From Gemmatimonadota bacterium (GTDB taxonomy: Bacteria > Gemmatimonadota > Gemmatimonadetes > Longimicrobiales > Gaopeijiaceae), in assembly GCA_029262115.1 (NCBI GenBank), contig JAJCZZ010000072.1:1-64000 (forward strand): DNA of 64,000 nucleotides. Reading direction: 5' to 3'. Below the pieces are notes generated by a model. That model saw nothing but the letters and a program-made list of their open reading frames with translations, ran no database searches and was not told where the DNA came from. Positions within the stretch are counted from its first letter, which is position 1; each line of letters opens with the position of its first letter. Shown piece after piece: positions 56,935-64,000 of this stretch. Both the position numbers and the translations under genes were made by a program.

Positions 56935-57834
56935 TCAGTGCCCCGTGGGGGATGTCCGCACGAGGATGGCCGTGACCAGCAGGACCAACGTGCCGAGCAC
57001 AAGCTCGAGGGTCGCGGCGCGGCGCATGGCGCGGGAACCCTCGGCTTCGGCCAACCGGGGGGACAATCGCTTCCAGTTGATGCCCCCGAGGGCGAGCACG
57101 ACGGCGACCAGAACCAGCTTGAGCGACAGCGTCCGCCCGTAGTCCGTGCGCCAGAGGTCGGTGAGGGCGGGAAGATGGAACCATGTAGCCAGCGTGCCCG
57201 TGAGCACCAGGATGACCACGGACAGTTGAGCGAGCCGTGAAAACGCGGGTACGAGCGTCGGAAGGAGCGAGGACCCGTCCCGTTCCCGGCAGCGCCACGC
57301 AGACTCGATCCAGAGCACCGTGGCCAGGCCGCCCATCCATGCGCCTGCCGCGAGCACGTGGAGGGCATCCGCGGGAACGGTAAGCCACGTGGGGACGTCG
57401 CCCCCGGACGCGTGGCCGGTGAGGCCCGGAAAGACCGCAAGCACGGTCGCAGCGCCACCGGCCAACCACCAGCCCAGCGCACGACCCCGCCGCGCCACGA
57501 CCATGGCTGCCAGGGCCACGGCGGCGGCGGCCACCGCGAGCTTGAACGCCGTTCCCCAGGACGAGGACAGGAGCAAAGACACGTCCTCGCTCCAAGGAGC
57601 GAACGGGTCCCGGAACTCCCGAAGTTGGCGAAAGAAAACCGCCGCCAACGCCAGCGGCATGAGCACCGCTCCTGCCAGACCCGGCGCGGCAGTCTGCCGT
57701 TCCAGCCACACATCCTCGACCAACCCATGGCTGCCGGGCGCGACCGCCGCGCGGGCGGCCACGCTCCCGCAGATCAGCACCACGGCCATGAAGAGGAGCC
57801 AGCCGGTGGCGGCCGCGAGGGCGTCGATCGTCAC
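56935..57834 (-). CDS. copD: CopD-like copper-resistance membrane protein
   Basis: A 299-residue inner-membrane protein of the CopD family with about eight hydrophobic helices (LLFMAVVLICGSVAARAAVA, LVILVLTGTLATWFHLPAL-like segment, LKLVLVAVVLALGGINWKRL). The conserved His/Trp region HVLAAGAWMGGLATV and the GxINWKRLSPRL motif are present. It is thought to move copper across the inner membrane together with the periplasmic CopC. It lies 28 bp after copC on the minus strand, forming a copCD operon that faces away from the efflux operon. Confidence 0.87.
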   Translation of the reverse strand: MTIDALAAATGWLLFMAVVLICGSVAARAAVAPGSHGLVEDVWLERQTAAPGLAGAVLMPLALAAVFFRQLREFRDPFAPWSEDVSLLLSSSWGTAFKLAVAAAAVALAAMVVARRGRALGWWLAGGAATVLAVFPGLTGHASGGDVPTWLTVPADALHVLAAGAWMGGLATVLWIESAWRCRERDGSSLLPTLVPAFSRLAQLSVVILVLTGTLATWFHLPALTDLWRTDYGRTLSLKLVLVAVVLALGGINWKRLSPRLAEAEGSRAMRRAATLELVLGTLVLLVTAILVRTSPTGH

Positions 57835-57862
57835 GGCTGAACCCCTTTCAGAGGATGCCCGA

Positions 57863-58249
57863 TCAGTGGTTCATGACCATGAAGCTGAACGAGTCTCGAA
57901 CCACGTGGCCGTCCTGGCCCAGCGCCCGCCACGCGACCGTGTAGGTGCCGTCCGCCAGCTTGCCCTGCACGGGAACGCTGAAGACCGTCGCATCGTCCGC
58001 GTCCTGCACGACGTCGCCCGTGGACGCTTCCGTTCCGTCACTGGTGACCAACCGGATGGACGTGGATCCTTCCTGCGGCTCCTGCGTGAACCACAGACGG
58101 ACCTCCGACGGGGAGCCCATGACGTGCGCGTCCTTCTCCGGCGCCGACTGCTTGAGATCGAAGTGCTCGAGGGCCAGTGAAGCGGGGGGCGCAGGGATGG
58201 CGGCAGTGGCCGCGAGGGCGAGCATGGCGGTAAGGACGAGGCGCTTCAT
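57863..58249 (-). CDS. copC: CopC-like periplasmic copper-binding protein
   Basis: A 128-residue exported protein starting at ATG 58249 (signal RLVLTAMLALAATAAIPA). The mature part is a single CopC-type beta-sandwich (EHFDLKQSAPEKDAHVMGSP, TYTVAWRALGQDGHVVRDSF), with His in the GHVVRDSFSF strand and His/Met near the N-terminus as in Cu(II)/Cu(I) sites. The first gene of copCD; three phased repeats lie about 100-125 bp upstream. Confidence 0.86.
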   Translation of the reverse strand: MKRLVLTAMLALAATAAIPAPPASLALEHFDLKQSAPEKDAHVMGSPSEVRLWFTQEPQEGSTSIRLVTSDGTEASTGDVVQDADDATVFSVPVQGKLADGTYTVAWRALGQDGHVVRDSFSFMVMNH

Positions 58250-58347
58250 GAAGTCTCCGTTGAGCGGTGCGGGATGAGCCGGCATCGACATGATGGGTTC
58301 CCGCATCCTGACGGGACGGACCCGACATGGAAAGTGGCTACCACGCC

Positions 58348-58375
58348 GTGAACGGAGGATGAAACCCGTCTTAAG
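58348..58375 (-). promoter_or_regulatory. Three 11-bp-phased half-sites upstream of copC
   Basis: On the minus strand CTTAAG, TTTCAT and GTTCAC recur with exact 11-bp spacing (58375-58370, 58364-58359 and 58353-58348). The array matches the half-site form and spacing of the arrays before the response-regulator gene and the efflux operon, consistent with binding by an OmpR-family dimer. Confidence 0.65.
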
Positions 58376-58506
58376 GTCTCTTCATGGTGAGGTCCGCGCT
58401 TGCTGCGCGCCGGCCTTACCTCCCTGCCTCGCCATCGTTGATGGCTGACGCCCGTTCCACCGTGTAGGGCATCGCTCCCCGCCCTGTGGGGGATCTCCCC
58501 ACAACG

Positions 58507-58545
58507 GTTGAAGCGATCTTAATCCGCGGCTCACCGGGCCTTCAT
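58507..58545 (+). promoter_or_regulatory. Four 11-bp-phased half-sites upstream of the efflux operon
   Basis: GTTGAA, CTTAAT, GCTCAC and CTTCAT start at 58507, 58518, 58529 and 58540, exactly 11 bp apart, ending 55 bp before the TolC-like start codon. The half-sites fit (C/G)TTNA(T/C) loosely, and the spacing fits OmpR/PhoB-type regulators. The likely ligand is the regulator encoded at 56.2 kb. Confidence 0.7.
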
Positions 58546-58600
58546 GAGCCCCGCCGTAGCTTCCGTGCGTCCGATCCATCCCACGCTCACGGGACGCACG

Positions 58601-59950
58601 ATGACACGAAGACTCCTCCTCGTTACGGCAACCGCGCTGGCCGCGGCCAGCGCTCCTGAGGCCGCCCACGGCCAGGAGCCGCGATGGCCCCTCGATCCGG
58701 CCGCGGAGGCCGCGCTGGCGGAGGCACCCCTGACCCTGCCCGATGTCCTCATGATCGTGGCAGCCCGTAACCCACGGCTGCGGGCCACGGAGGCGGCCGC
58801 CGCAGCCGCGGCCAGTCGGGTCGAGGAGGCCTCGACGCTCCCGGACCCGGTGGTCCAACTGGGCGTCATGAACTTCGGCCTTCCGAATTTCAACGCCGAC
58901 ATGCCCACATCCATGGCGCCGTCCGTCCAGCTCATGCAGATGGTGCCGTTCCCGGGCAAGCTGGGCCTGCGAGGAGACATCGCCGATGCGGCCCGGGGTA
59001 TGGCCGAAGCCGGCGCGGACGAAGCATGGTGGGACGTGCGCGGCCGAGCCGCCAACCTCTTCTACGAGCTCTACTCGCTCGATCGGCGCATCGAGGTTAT
59101 GTCCGAGACGCTGGCCATCCTCAGCGACTTCCGCACCATCGCCCGGGCGCTCTACTCGGCCGGGACCGGGCGGCAGGCGGACGTGCTCCGCGCCGACGTC
59201 GAAGTTGCCCGCATGGACGGTGAGATCCGGAAGATGGCGGCGATGCGCACCGCGATGTCCGCGCGCCTGAACGGCCTGCTCGACCGCCCCGCCGAAGCAG
59301 ATTTGGCGTCCCCTGTTCTGGGTGCCCTCCCCTCCATCGTCCCGCCGCAGGACACCCTGAGCATGTGGGCGGACGAGAGCCGGCCCCTGCTGCTCCGAGC
59401 CCGGCTCGGCGTCGGCCGAGCCGACTCAGGGGTCGAACTGGCCCACAAGGAGCTCTGGCCGAACCTCACGTTCGGAGTGACGTACGGCCAGCGCGACCGC
59501 GGCGCCGGGACGGAGCGCATGGGAAGCGCGGTGGTCGGCTTCAGCCTTCCGATCCACGCCGGTAGACGCCAGTTCGCCGCCCGGGAGGAAGCGGGCGCCG
59601 TCAAGCGCATGGCGGAGGCCGAACTGGGTGGGCTGAGGGCCGAGGTAGATGCACGCATCGGCGAGCTCCTGGCGGAGCTGGGGCGGGCCCGCTCCCTGAT
59701 CGACCTGTACCGGGACGAGGTGCTGCCGGAGGCGAGGGCGACGGTACAGTCGGCGCTCTCCTCCTACCGGGTGGGCGCCGTGGACTTCATGACGCTCGTC
59801 GACGCGCAGATGACAGTGAATCGCTACGAAGCAGAGCTCTACGTACTCCTGGCGGACTACGGCAAGGCCGTGGCCGGACTGGAGTCCACAGCGGGGCGCA
59901 CCCTGCCCCGCACCGACCCAATCCTGGCTGAAGCGCCGGAGGAACGATGA
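58601..59950 (+). CDS. TolC-family outer-membrane efflux protein (CusC/CzcC-like)
   Basis: A 449-residue outer-membrane efflux protein (signal LLLVTATALAAASAPEAAHG). The duplicated TolC helical-hairpin architecture is visible (LMIVAARNPRLRATEAAAAA, FYELYSLDRRIEVMSETLAI, SYRVGAVDFMTLVDAQMTVN), and conserved strand positions precede each coil. It is the outer-membrane channel of the tripartite copper efflux system with the CusB- and CusA-like proteins that follow, whose starts overlap or lie close. ATG 58601 is 20 codons after an upstream in-frame start that would lack a signal. Confidence 0.88.
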   Translation: MTRRLLLVTATALAAASAPEAAHGQEPRWPLDPAAEAALAEAPLTLPDVLMIVAARNPRLRATEAAAAAAASRVEEASTLPDPVVQLGVMNFGLPNFNADMPTSMAPSVQLMQMVPFPGKLGLRGDIADAARGMAEAGADEAWWDVRGRAANLFYELYSLDRRIEVMSETLAILSDFRTIARALYSAGTGRQADVLRADVEVARMDGEIRKMAAMRTAMSARLNGLLDRPAEADLASPVLGALPSIVPPQDTLSMWADESRPLLLRARLGVGRADSGVELAHKELWPNLTFGVTYGQRDRGAGTERMGSAVVGFSLPIHAGRRQFAAREEAGAVKRMAEAELGGLRAEVDARIGELLAELGRARSLIDLYRDEVLPEARATVQSALSSYRVGAVDFMTLVDAQMTVNRYEAELYVLLADYGKAVAGLESTAGRTLPRTDPILAEAPEER

Positions 59951-61299
59951 AGAACTGGAAACAAATCGCCCTGTCTACCGGGGTCGTGACGGCCGCCGTA
60001 GTCGTCGTGTCCCTCCAGCTACGGGACGGTGAGGCCGCACAGGTCGACCCGGAAGCCGGAGGACACGACCACGCGGCCATGGGCGCTAGCGGCGAACAGA
60101 ACCCCGTGACGCTCCGGCCCGAGGACGCCCGCCGCATCGGCGTCACGTTCGCGAATGTCGAGTACCGGGTGCTGGATCGCACGGTCGAGGCCCTTGGCAC
60201 AGTGGCGTACGACGAGACGCGGCTCACGACCGTCAACCCCAAGATCGAGGGGTGGGTCGAGGACCTCTATGTCGACTTCACCGGGGCGCCGGTGCGAGCC
60301 GGCCAGCCGCTCATGTCCGTTTACAGCCCCAAGCTGGTGTCGGCGCAGGAGGAACTCGTGCTGGCGGCTCGACTGCTGCAGGACGCGAGGGAGGGACGCG
60401 CGGCCGACAACGCCCGTGGGCTGGTGGAGTCGGCGCGCCGGCGCCTGGCCTATTGGGACGTTCCGGCCGACGAGATCCGCCGGATCGAGGAAACCGGCGA
60501 GGTGACCAAGACCCTCACGCTACGCTCCCCGGCGTCCGGCCTGGTGGTGGAGAAGAACGTGGTCGAGGGCGACCGGATCATGCCGGGCATGAACGTCTAC
60601 CGCATCGCGGATCTCTCCCGGGTCTGGGTCGAGGCCGACGTCTTCGAGAAGGACCTGGGTCTGGTGCGCGTGGGTCAGACCGCCGGCGTGAGCTTCGAGA
60701 CCTACCCGGGAGAGCGCTTCGGCGCCCGGATCACCTATGTCTACCCGACGGTTTCCATGGAGTCGCGCACCGGTCGCATCCGGCTGGAACTCCCCAACCC
60801 GGGCCTGCGCCTCAAGCCCGGGATGTACGCTCAAATCACGCTCCAGACGCCGGCAGCCGATCCGACCCTCGTGGTGCCGCGCAGTGCGGTGCTGTCCACG
60901 GGCCCTCGGTCGCTGGTGTTCGTGCAGGCGGCCGACGGCTCCCTCGTGCCCCGGGAGGTGGAACCGGGCCGGACGTTCGGGCGCGACGTGGAGGTGCTCG
61001 AGGGGCTGTCGGTCGGTGAGCGCGTGGTCTCATCCGCGGCCTTCCTCGTCGACGCCGAGTCCAACCTCGGAGCGCTGACGGCGGGCATGGGCGAAGCGGC
61101 CGGGGCAGCCCCCGAGGCGGAGGACCACAGCGCCCACGACATGAGCGACATGGCCGACACGGTTCCGGTGCCCATGGCTCCCATGGACCCCGCCATGGCC
61201 GACACCGTCCCGGCGCCGACGGGCCACGAAGGCCACGTCATGCCGGACACCGTCCCGGAGGCGTCCGGCCACGACGGCCACGCCTCCCCGACTTCCTAG
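59947..61299 (+). CDS. cusB: CusB-like periplasmic adaptor with Met/His tail
   Basis: A 450-residue adaptor anchored near the inner membrane (IALSTGVVTAAVVVVSLQL). It shows the barrel-sandwich and lipoyl-like sequence of CusB (LRSPASGLVVEKNVVEGDRI, RVWVEADVFEKDLGLVRVGQ, SRTGRIRLELPNPGLRLKPG). It links the TolC-like channel to the CusA-like pump. Unusual features are an N-terminal GGHDHAAMGAS segment and a long C-terminal extension (~residues 390-450) rich in Met, His and Asp, with three DTVP repeats and GHEGHVM/GHDGHA pairs, which looks like an added metal-binding tail. Its ATG overlaps the upstream stop (ATGA), and cusA follows 33 bp later. Confidence 0.9.
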   Translation: MKNWKQIALSTGVVTAAVVVVSLQLRDGEAAQVDPEAGGHDHAAMGASGEQNPVTLRPEDARRIGVTFANVEYRVLDRTVEALGTVAYDETRLTTVNPKIEGWVEDLYVDFTGAPVRAGQPLMSVYSPKLVSAQEELVLAARLLQDAREGRAADNARGLVESARRRLAYWDVPADEIRRIEETGEVTKTLTLRSPASGLVVEKNVVEGDRIMPGMNVYRIADLSRVWVEADVFEKDLGLVRVGQTAGVSFETYPGERFGARITYVYPTVSMESRTGRIRLELPNPGLRLKPGMYAQITLQTPAADPTLVVPRSAVLSTGPRSLVFVQAADGSLVPREVEPGRTFGRDVEVLEGLSVGERVVSSAAFLVDAESNLGALTAGMGEAAGAAPEAEDHSAHDMSDMADTVPVPMAPMDPAMADTVPAPTGHEGHVMPDTVPEASGHDGHASPTS

Positions 61300-61332
61300 A
61301 ACCTCCAGCCGCGACCGAAGGACGACACCGCC

Positions 61333-64000
61333 ATGCTGAAACGGATCATCGAGAGCTCGATCCGGAACAAGTTCCTGGTCCTCCTGGCTTCGGCGTTCCT
61401 CGCCGTGGGCGGCATCCTGGCCATGCGGAGTATGCCTCTGGAGGCGCTCCCGGACCTCTCTGACGTCCAGGTGATCGTCCGGACCGACTACGCGGGCCAG
61501 GCGCCCATGATCGTCGAGGACCAGGTCACCTATCCGGTGGCGTCGGAGATGCTCAAGGTTCCGGGTGCCGAGACGGTGCGGGGCTACTCGTTCTTCGGTA
61601 CCTCGTTCGTGTACATCATCTTCGCAGATGGCACGGATCTGTACTGGGCCCGCAGCCGCGTGCTCGAGTACTTGTCGGCCATCCGGGGTAAGCTGCCCGA
61701 CCGCGCCGAGCCCTCCCTCGGCCCCGACGCCACGGGCCTGGGCTGGGTCTACCAGTACGCTCTGGAAGACACCACCGGGACGATGTCGCTCGCCGACATC
61801 CGCTCGTACCAGGACTGGTACCTCCGCTACCAGCTCACCTCGGTTCCGGGCGTGAGTGAGGTGGCCACCGTGGGCGGCTACGAGCGCGTGTACGAAGTGA
61901 CCGTGGATCCGGTGAAGCTCCGGGGCTTCGGGATCCCCGTAACCACCGTCATGGAGGCCATCCGGTCGTCGAACGAGGACGTGGGTGCCATGGTTCTGGA
62001 GATGGCGGAGCGGGAGTACATGATCCGCGGGCTAGGCTACCTCGAAGGCATGGAGGACATCGAGAGCGTGGTCGTGGCCTCGACCGGCCACGGAACGCCG
62101 ATCCGGGTGGCTGACATCGCGGAAGTGCGCCTCGCACCTGACGTCCGGCGCGGCGTCGCCGATCTGAACGGGCGGGGCGACGTCGTGGGCGGCATCGTCG
62201 TCATGCGCTTCGGAGAGAACGCGCTCGCCACCATCGAGCGGGTCAAGGAGAGGCTCGCCCAACTCGAGAGCGGTATGCCCGCGGGCCTGGTCGTGCGGCC
62301 GGTCTACGACCGCTCCGACCTGATCCACCGGGCCATCGACACCCTGAAGGAGAAGCTCCTCGAAGAGTCGCTCGTGGTGGCACTCGTGACCGTGCTGTTC
62401 CTCTTCCACGTACGGAGCGCCCTGGTCGCGATCCTCACGCTGCCACTCGGCATCCTCATGGCCTTCATCGCCATGCGCGCCCTCGGCCTCGGCGCCGACA
62501 TCATGAGCCTGGGTGGCATCGCCATTGCCATCGGCGCCATGATCGACGCGGCCATCGTCATGGTCGAAAATATGCACAAGCACCTGGAACGGGCCATCGA
62601 CGAGAAGCGCGAGCGCGCCCAGGCCATGGGCGTGCCGATTCCCGGCGACGACGGCGGCGACTACCTGCACACGAAGCTGCTCACCACGCGCGAGCGCTGG
62701 GACGTCGTGGTGACCTCGTCAAAGGAGGTGGGTCCCGCGCTCTTCTTCAGCCTGCTCATCATCACCGTCTCGTTCCTTCCGGTCTTCGCGCTGGAGGCCC
62801 AGGAAGGGAGGCTGTTCAAGCCACTGGCCTGGACGAAGACCCTCTCGATGGCCGCGGCGAGCCTGCTCTCGGTTACGCTCGTGCCGGTGGCGATGGGGCT
62901 CCTCATCCGTGGCCGGATCCACCGGGAGCACAGCAATCCGGTGAACCGCTTCCTGGTCGGGGTCTACCGGCCGGTGCTGGAACTCGTGCTTCGTTTCCGT
63001 GGACCCGCCGTGGCGTTCGCCCTCGCGCTGCTGATCCTGACCGTGATCCCCCTCAAGCGGATCGGTTCGGAGTTCATGCCACCGCTGAACGAGGGCACGA
63101 TCCTGTACATGCCGACCACGCTCCCGGGCATCAGCATCGCCAAAGCGGCCGAAACCCTGCGCGTACAGGACTCCATCATCAAGTCGTTCCCGGAGGTGGC
63201 GAGCGTCTTCGGCAAGGCCGGCCGGGCGACGACCGCCACCGACCCCGCTCCGCTGGCGATGTTCGAGACGACCATCGCCCTGAAGGACGAAGACGAGTGG
63301 CGGGAGGGCATGACGTACGAGGCGCTCGTCGCGGAGATGGACGACGAACTCCGGATGGCCGGGGTCACCAACTCCTGGACCATGCCGATCAAGGGCCGTA
63401 TCGACATGCTGGCGACCGGGATTCGCACGCCGGTGGGCGTCAAGATCTTCGGGCCCGACCTGAACGAGTTGGAGCGGCTGGCCGAGGAGGTCGAGGCTGC
63501 GGTGCAGATGGTCCCGGGCACGCGCTCGGCCTTCGGGGAGCGCGTGATGGGAGGCTCCTACCTGGACATCGACATCGATCGAGACGCCGCCGCCCGCTAC
63601 GGGCTCAACATCCGACAGGTCCAGATGGTGATCCAGTCCGCTATCGGCGGCATGAGCGTGACCCGCACGGTCGAGGGGCGGGAGCGGTACGGGGTGCGGG
63701 TCCGCTACCCGCAGGAGCTCCGTGATCAACCGGAGAAGCTCGCTGAGATCCTGATCCCGGTGGGCTCCCGCCGAGCTGGATACGGGATGGAGGCGATGGC
63801 CTCGCCGTCGACCATGGCAGGGATGGAGGGCAGCTCGGCTGGAGCCTCGGTCTCCGCGTCGGGCGGGATGGACATGGGCGGTGGCTCGGCGATGGGCGGC
63901 GGGGGGGGCGCTCAGATCCCGCTGGGGCAGGTCGCGACAATCCGCACGGTGAGCGGTCCGATGGCAGTGAAGACGGAGCAGGCCTTCCCCACCGCGTGGG
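61333..64000 (+). CDS. cusA: CusA-like RND copper efflux pump (partial)
   Basis: At least 889 residues; the gene runs off the window without a stop. It belongs to the heavy-metal-efflux RND transporters (IRNKFLVLLASAFLAVGGIL, LEALPDLSDVQVIVRTDYAG, MSLGGIAIAIGAMIDAAIVM). Within CusA, the porter methionine equivalent to E. coli M573 is kept (M693 in IDMLATGIRTPVG). The position of M623 is L758 (RYGLNIRQVQM), and near the M672 loop there is a ~48-residue Gly/Ser/Met-rich insertion (~residues 811-858) carrying seven Met before AQIPLGQVATIR. It is fed by CusB and ends the efflux operon. Confidence 0.93.
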   Translation, partial: MLKRIIESSIRNKFLVLLASAFLAVGGILAMRSMPLEALPDLSDVQVIVRTDYAGQAPMIVEDQVTYPVASEMLKVPGAETVRGYSFFGTSFVYIIFADGTDLYWARSRVLEYLSAIRGKLPDRAEPSLGPDATGLGWVYQYALEDTTGTMSLADIRSYQDWYLRYQLTSVPGVSEVATVGGYERVYEVTVDPVKLRGFGIPVTTVMEAIRSSNEDVGAMVLEMAEREYMIRGLGYLEGMEDIESVVVASTGHGTPIRVADIAEVRLAPDVRRGVADLNGRGDVVGGIVVMRFGENALATIERVKERLAQLESGMPAGLVVRPVYDRSDLIHRAIDTLKEKLLEESLVVALVTVLFLFHVRSALVAILTLPLGILMAFIAMRALGLGADIMSLGGIAIAIGAMIDAAIVMVENMHKHLERAIDEKRERAQAMGVPIPGDDGGDYLHTKLLTTRERWDVVVTSSKEVGPALFFSLLIITVSFLPVFALEAQEGRLFKPLAWTKTLSMAAASLLSVTLVPVAMGLLIRGRIHREHSNPVNRFLVGVYRPVLELVLRFRGPAVAFALALLILTVIPLKRIGSEFMPPLNEGTILYMPTTLPGISIAKAAETLRVQDSIIKSFPEVASVFGKAGRATTATDPAPLAMFETTIALKDEDEWREGMTYEALVAEMDDELRMAGVTNSWTMPIKGRIDMLATGIRTPVGVKIFGPDLNELERLAEEVEAAVQMVPGTRSAFGERVMGGSYLDIDIDRDAAARYGLNIRQVQMVIQSAIGGMSVTRTVEGRERYGVRVRYPQELRDQPEKLAEILIPVGSRRAGYGMEAMASPSTMAGMEGSSAGASVSASGGMDMGGGSAMGGGGGAQIPLGQVATIRTVSGPMAVKTEQAFPTAW

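Noticed and set aside
56553-57728. A 391-codon minus-strand frame over copD and the response regulator
   Set aside because: Its Arg/Ser/Trp-rich composition and lack of motifs mark it as a shadow of copD in another frame.

Overview
The window is high-GC bacterial DNA that most resembles a member of the Gemmatimonadota. This is inferred from gene content, not from a marker gene. The supporting families are a CBM9/DUF5916 outer-membrane protein, a choice-of-anchor-B LVIVD protein, several six-bladed beta-propeller lipoproteins, a periplasmic-propeller hybrid histidine kinase, a TolB-propeller/amidohydrolase fusion, a DUF5117-type zinc metalloprotease and an ADOP-type ABC permease relic. Many products carry Sec, lipoprotein or Tat export signals. 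I see no rRNA, tRNA, CRISPR array or insertion sequence.

Layout. 0-2.1 kb: a palindrome, then a DUF433/PIN-like toxin-antitoxin pair that looks broken, then an intact small-protein/nucleotidyltransferase pair. 2.1-11 kb: exported peptide and amino-acid enzymes (Xaa-Pro aminopeptidase, Tat-exported aminotransferase, M14 carboxypeptidase), a TonB-plug-like protein, a YkvA-type protein and a YtcJ-like amidohydrolase lipoprotein. 11-19.3 kb: an internally deleted HD-GYP protein, a DUF481 protein, a very large ATP/ADP-translocase-like protein with HEAT repeats and a cNMP domain, and a 1269-residue hybrid kinase. 19.3-22.4 kb: a csoR-copZ-copA copper operon with a clear operator and an odd 21-bp repeat array. 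22.4-23.9 kb: pdxH and a DUF2461 gene. 23.8-32.9 kb: a tightly overlapping four-gene operon (choice-of-anchor-B, YncE-like, FG-GAP lipoprotein, glycosyltransferase) divergent from the DUF5916 gene. 33-38.5 kb: an accessory, decaying region with an ADOP permease pseudogene, a beta-propeller gene apparently split by a PaeR7I/XhoI-type restriction-modification cassette, and an endonuclease gene with an in-frame amber codon. 38.5-55.9 kb: creatininase-like and amidase genes, the TolB/amidohydrolase fusion, lipoproteins, a metalloprotease, an OmpA lipoprotein and an MBL-hydrolase/phosphofructokinase pair. 55.9-64 kb: a second copper module consisting of an OmpR-family regulator, copCD and a TolC-CusB-CusA efflux operon that runs off the window.

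How the genes work together. Copper control appears two-tiered. CsoR represses cytoplasmic export through CopZ and CopA. The OmpR-type regulator at 56.2 kb probably controls periplasmic resistance: 11-bp-phased direct repeats of a (C/G)TTNA(T/C)-like half-site lie upstream of the regulator gene, of copCD and of the efflux operon. The efflux proteins carry unusual methionine/histidine-rich additions. The accessory regions at 0-1.2 kb and 33-38.5 kb contain several independent gene disruptions, which contrasts with the intact genes elsewhere.
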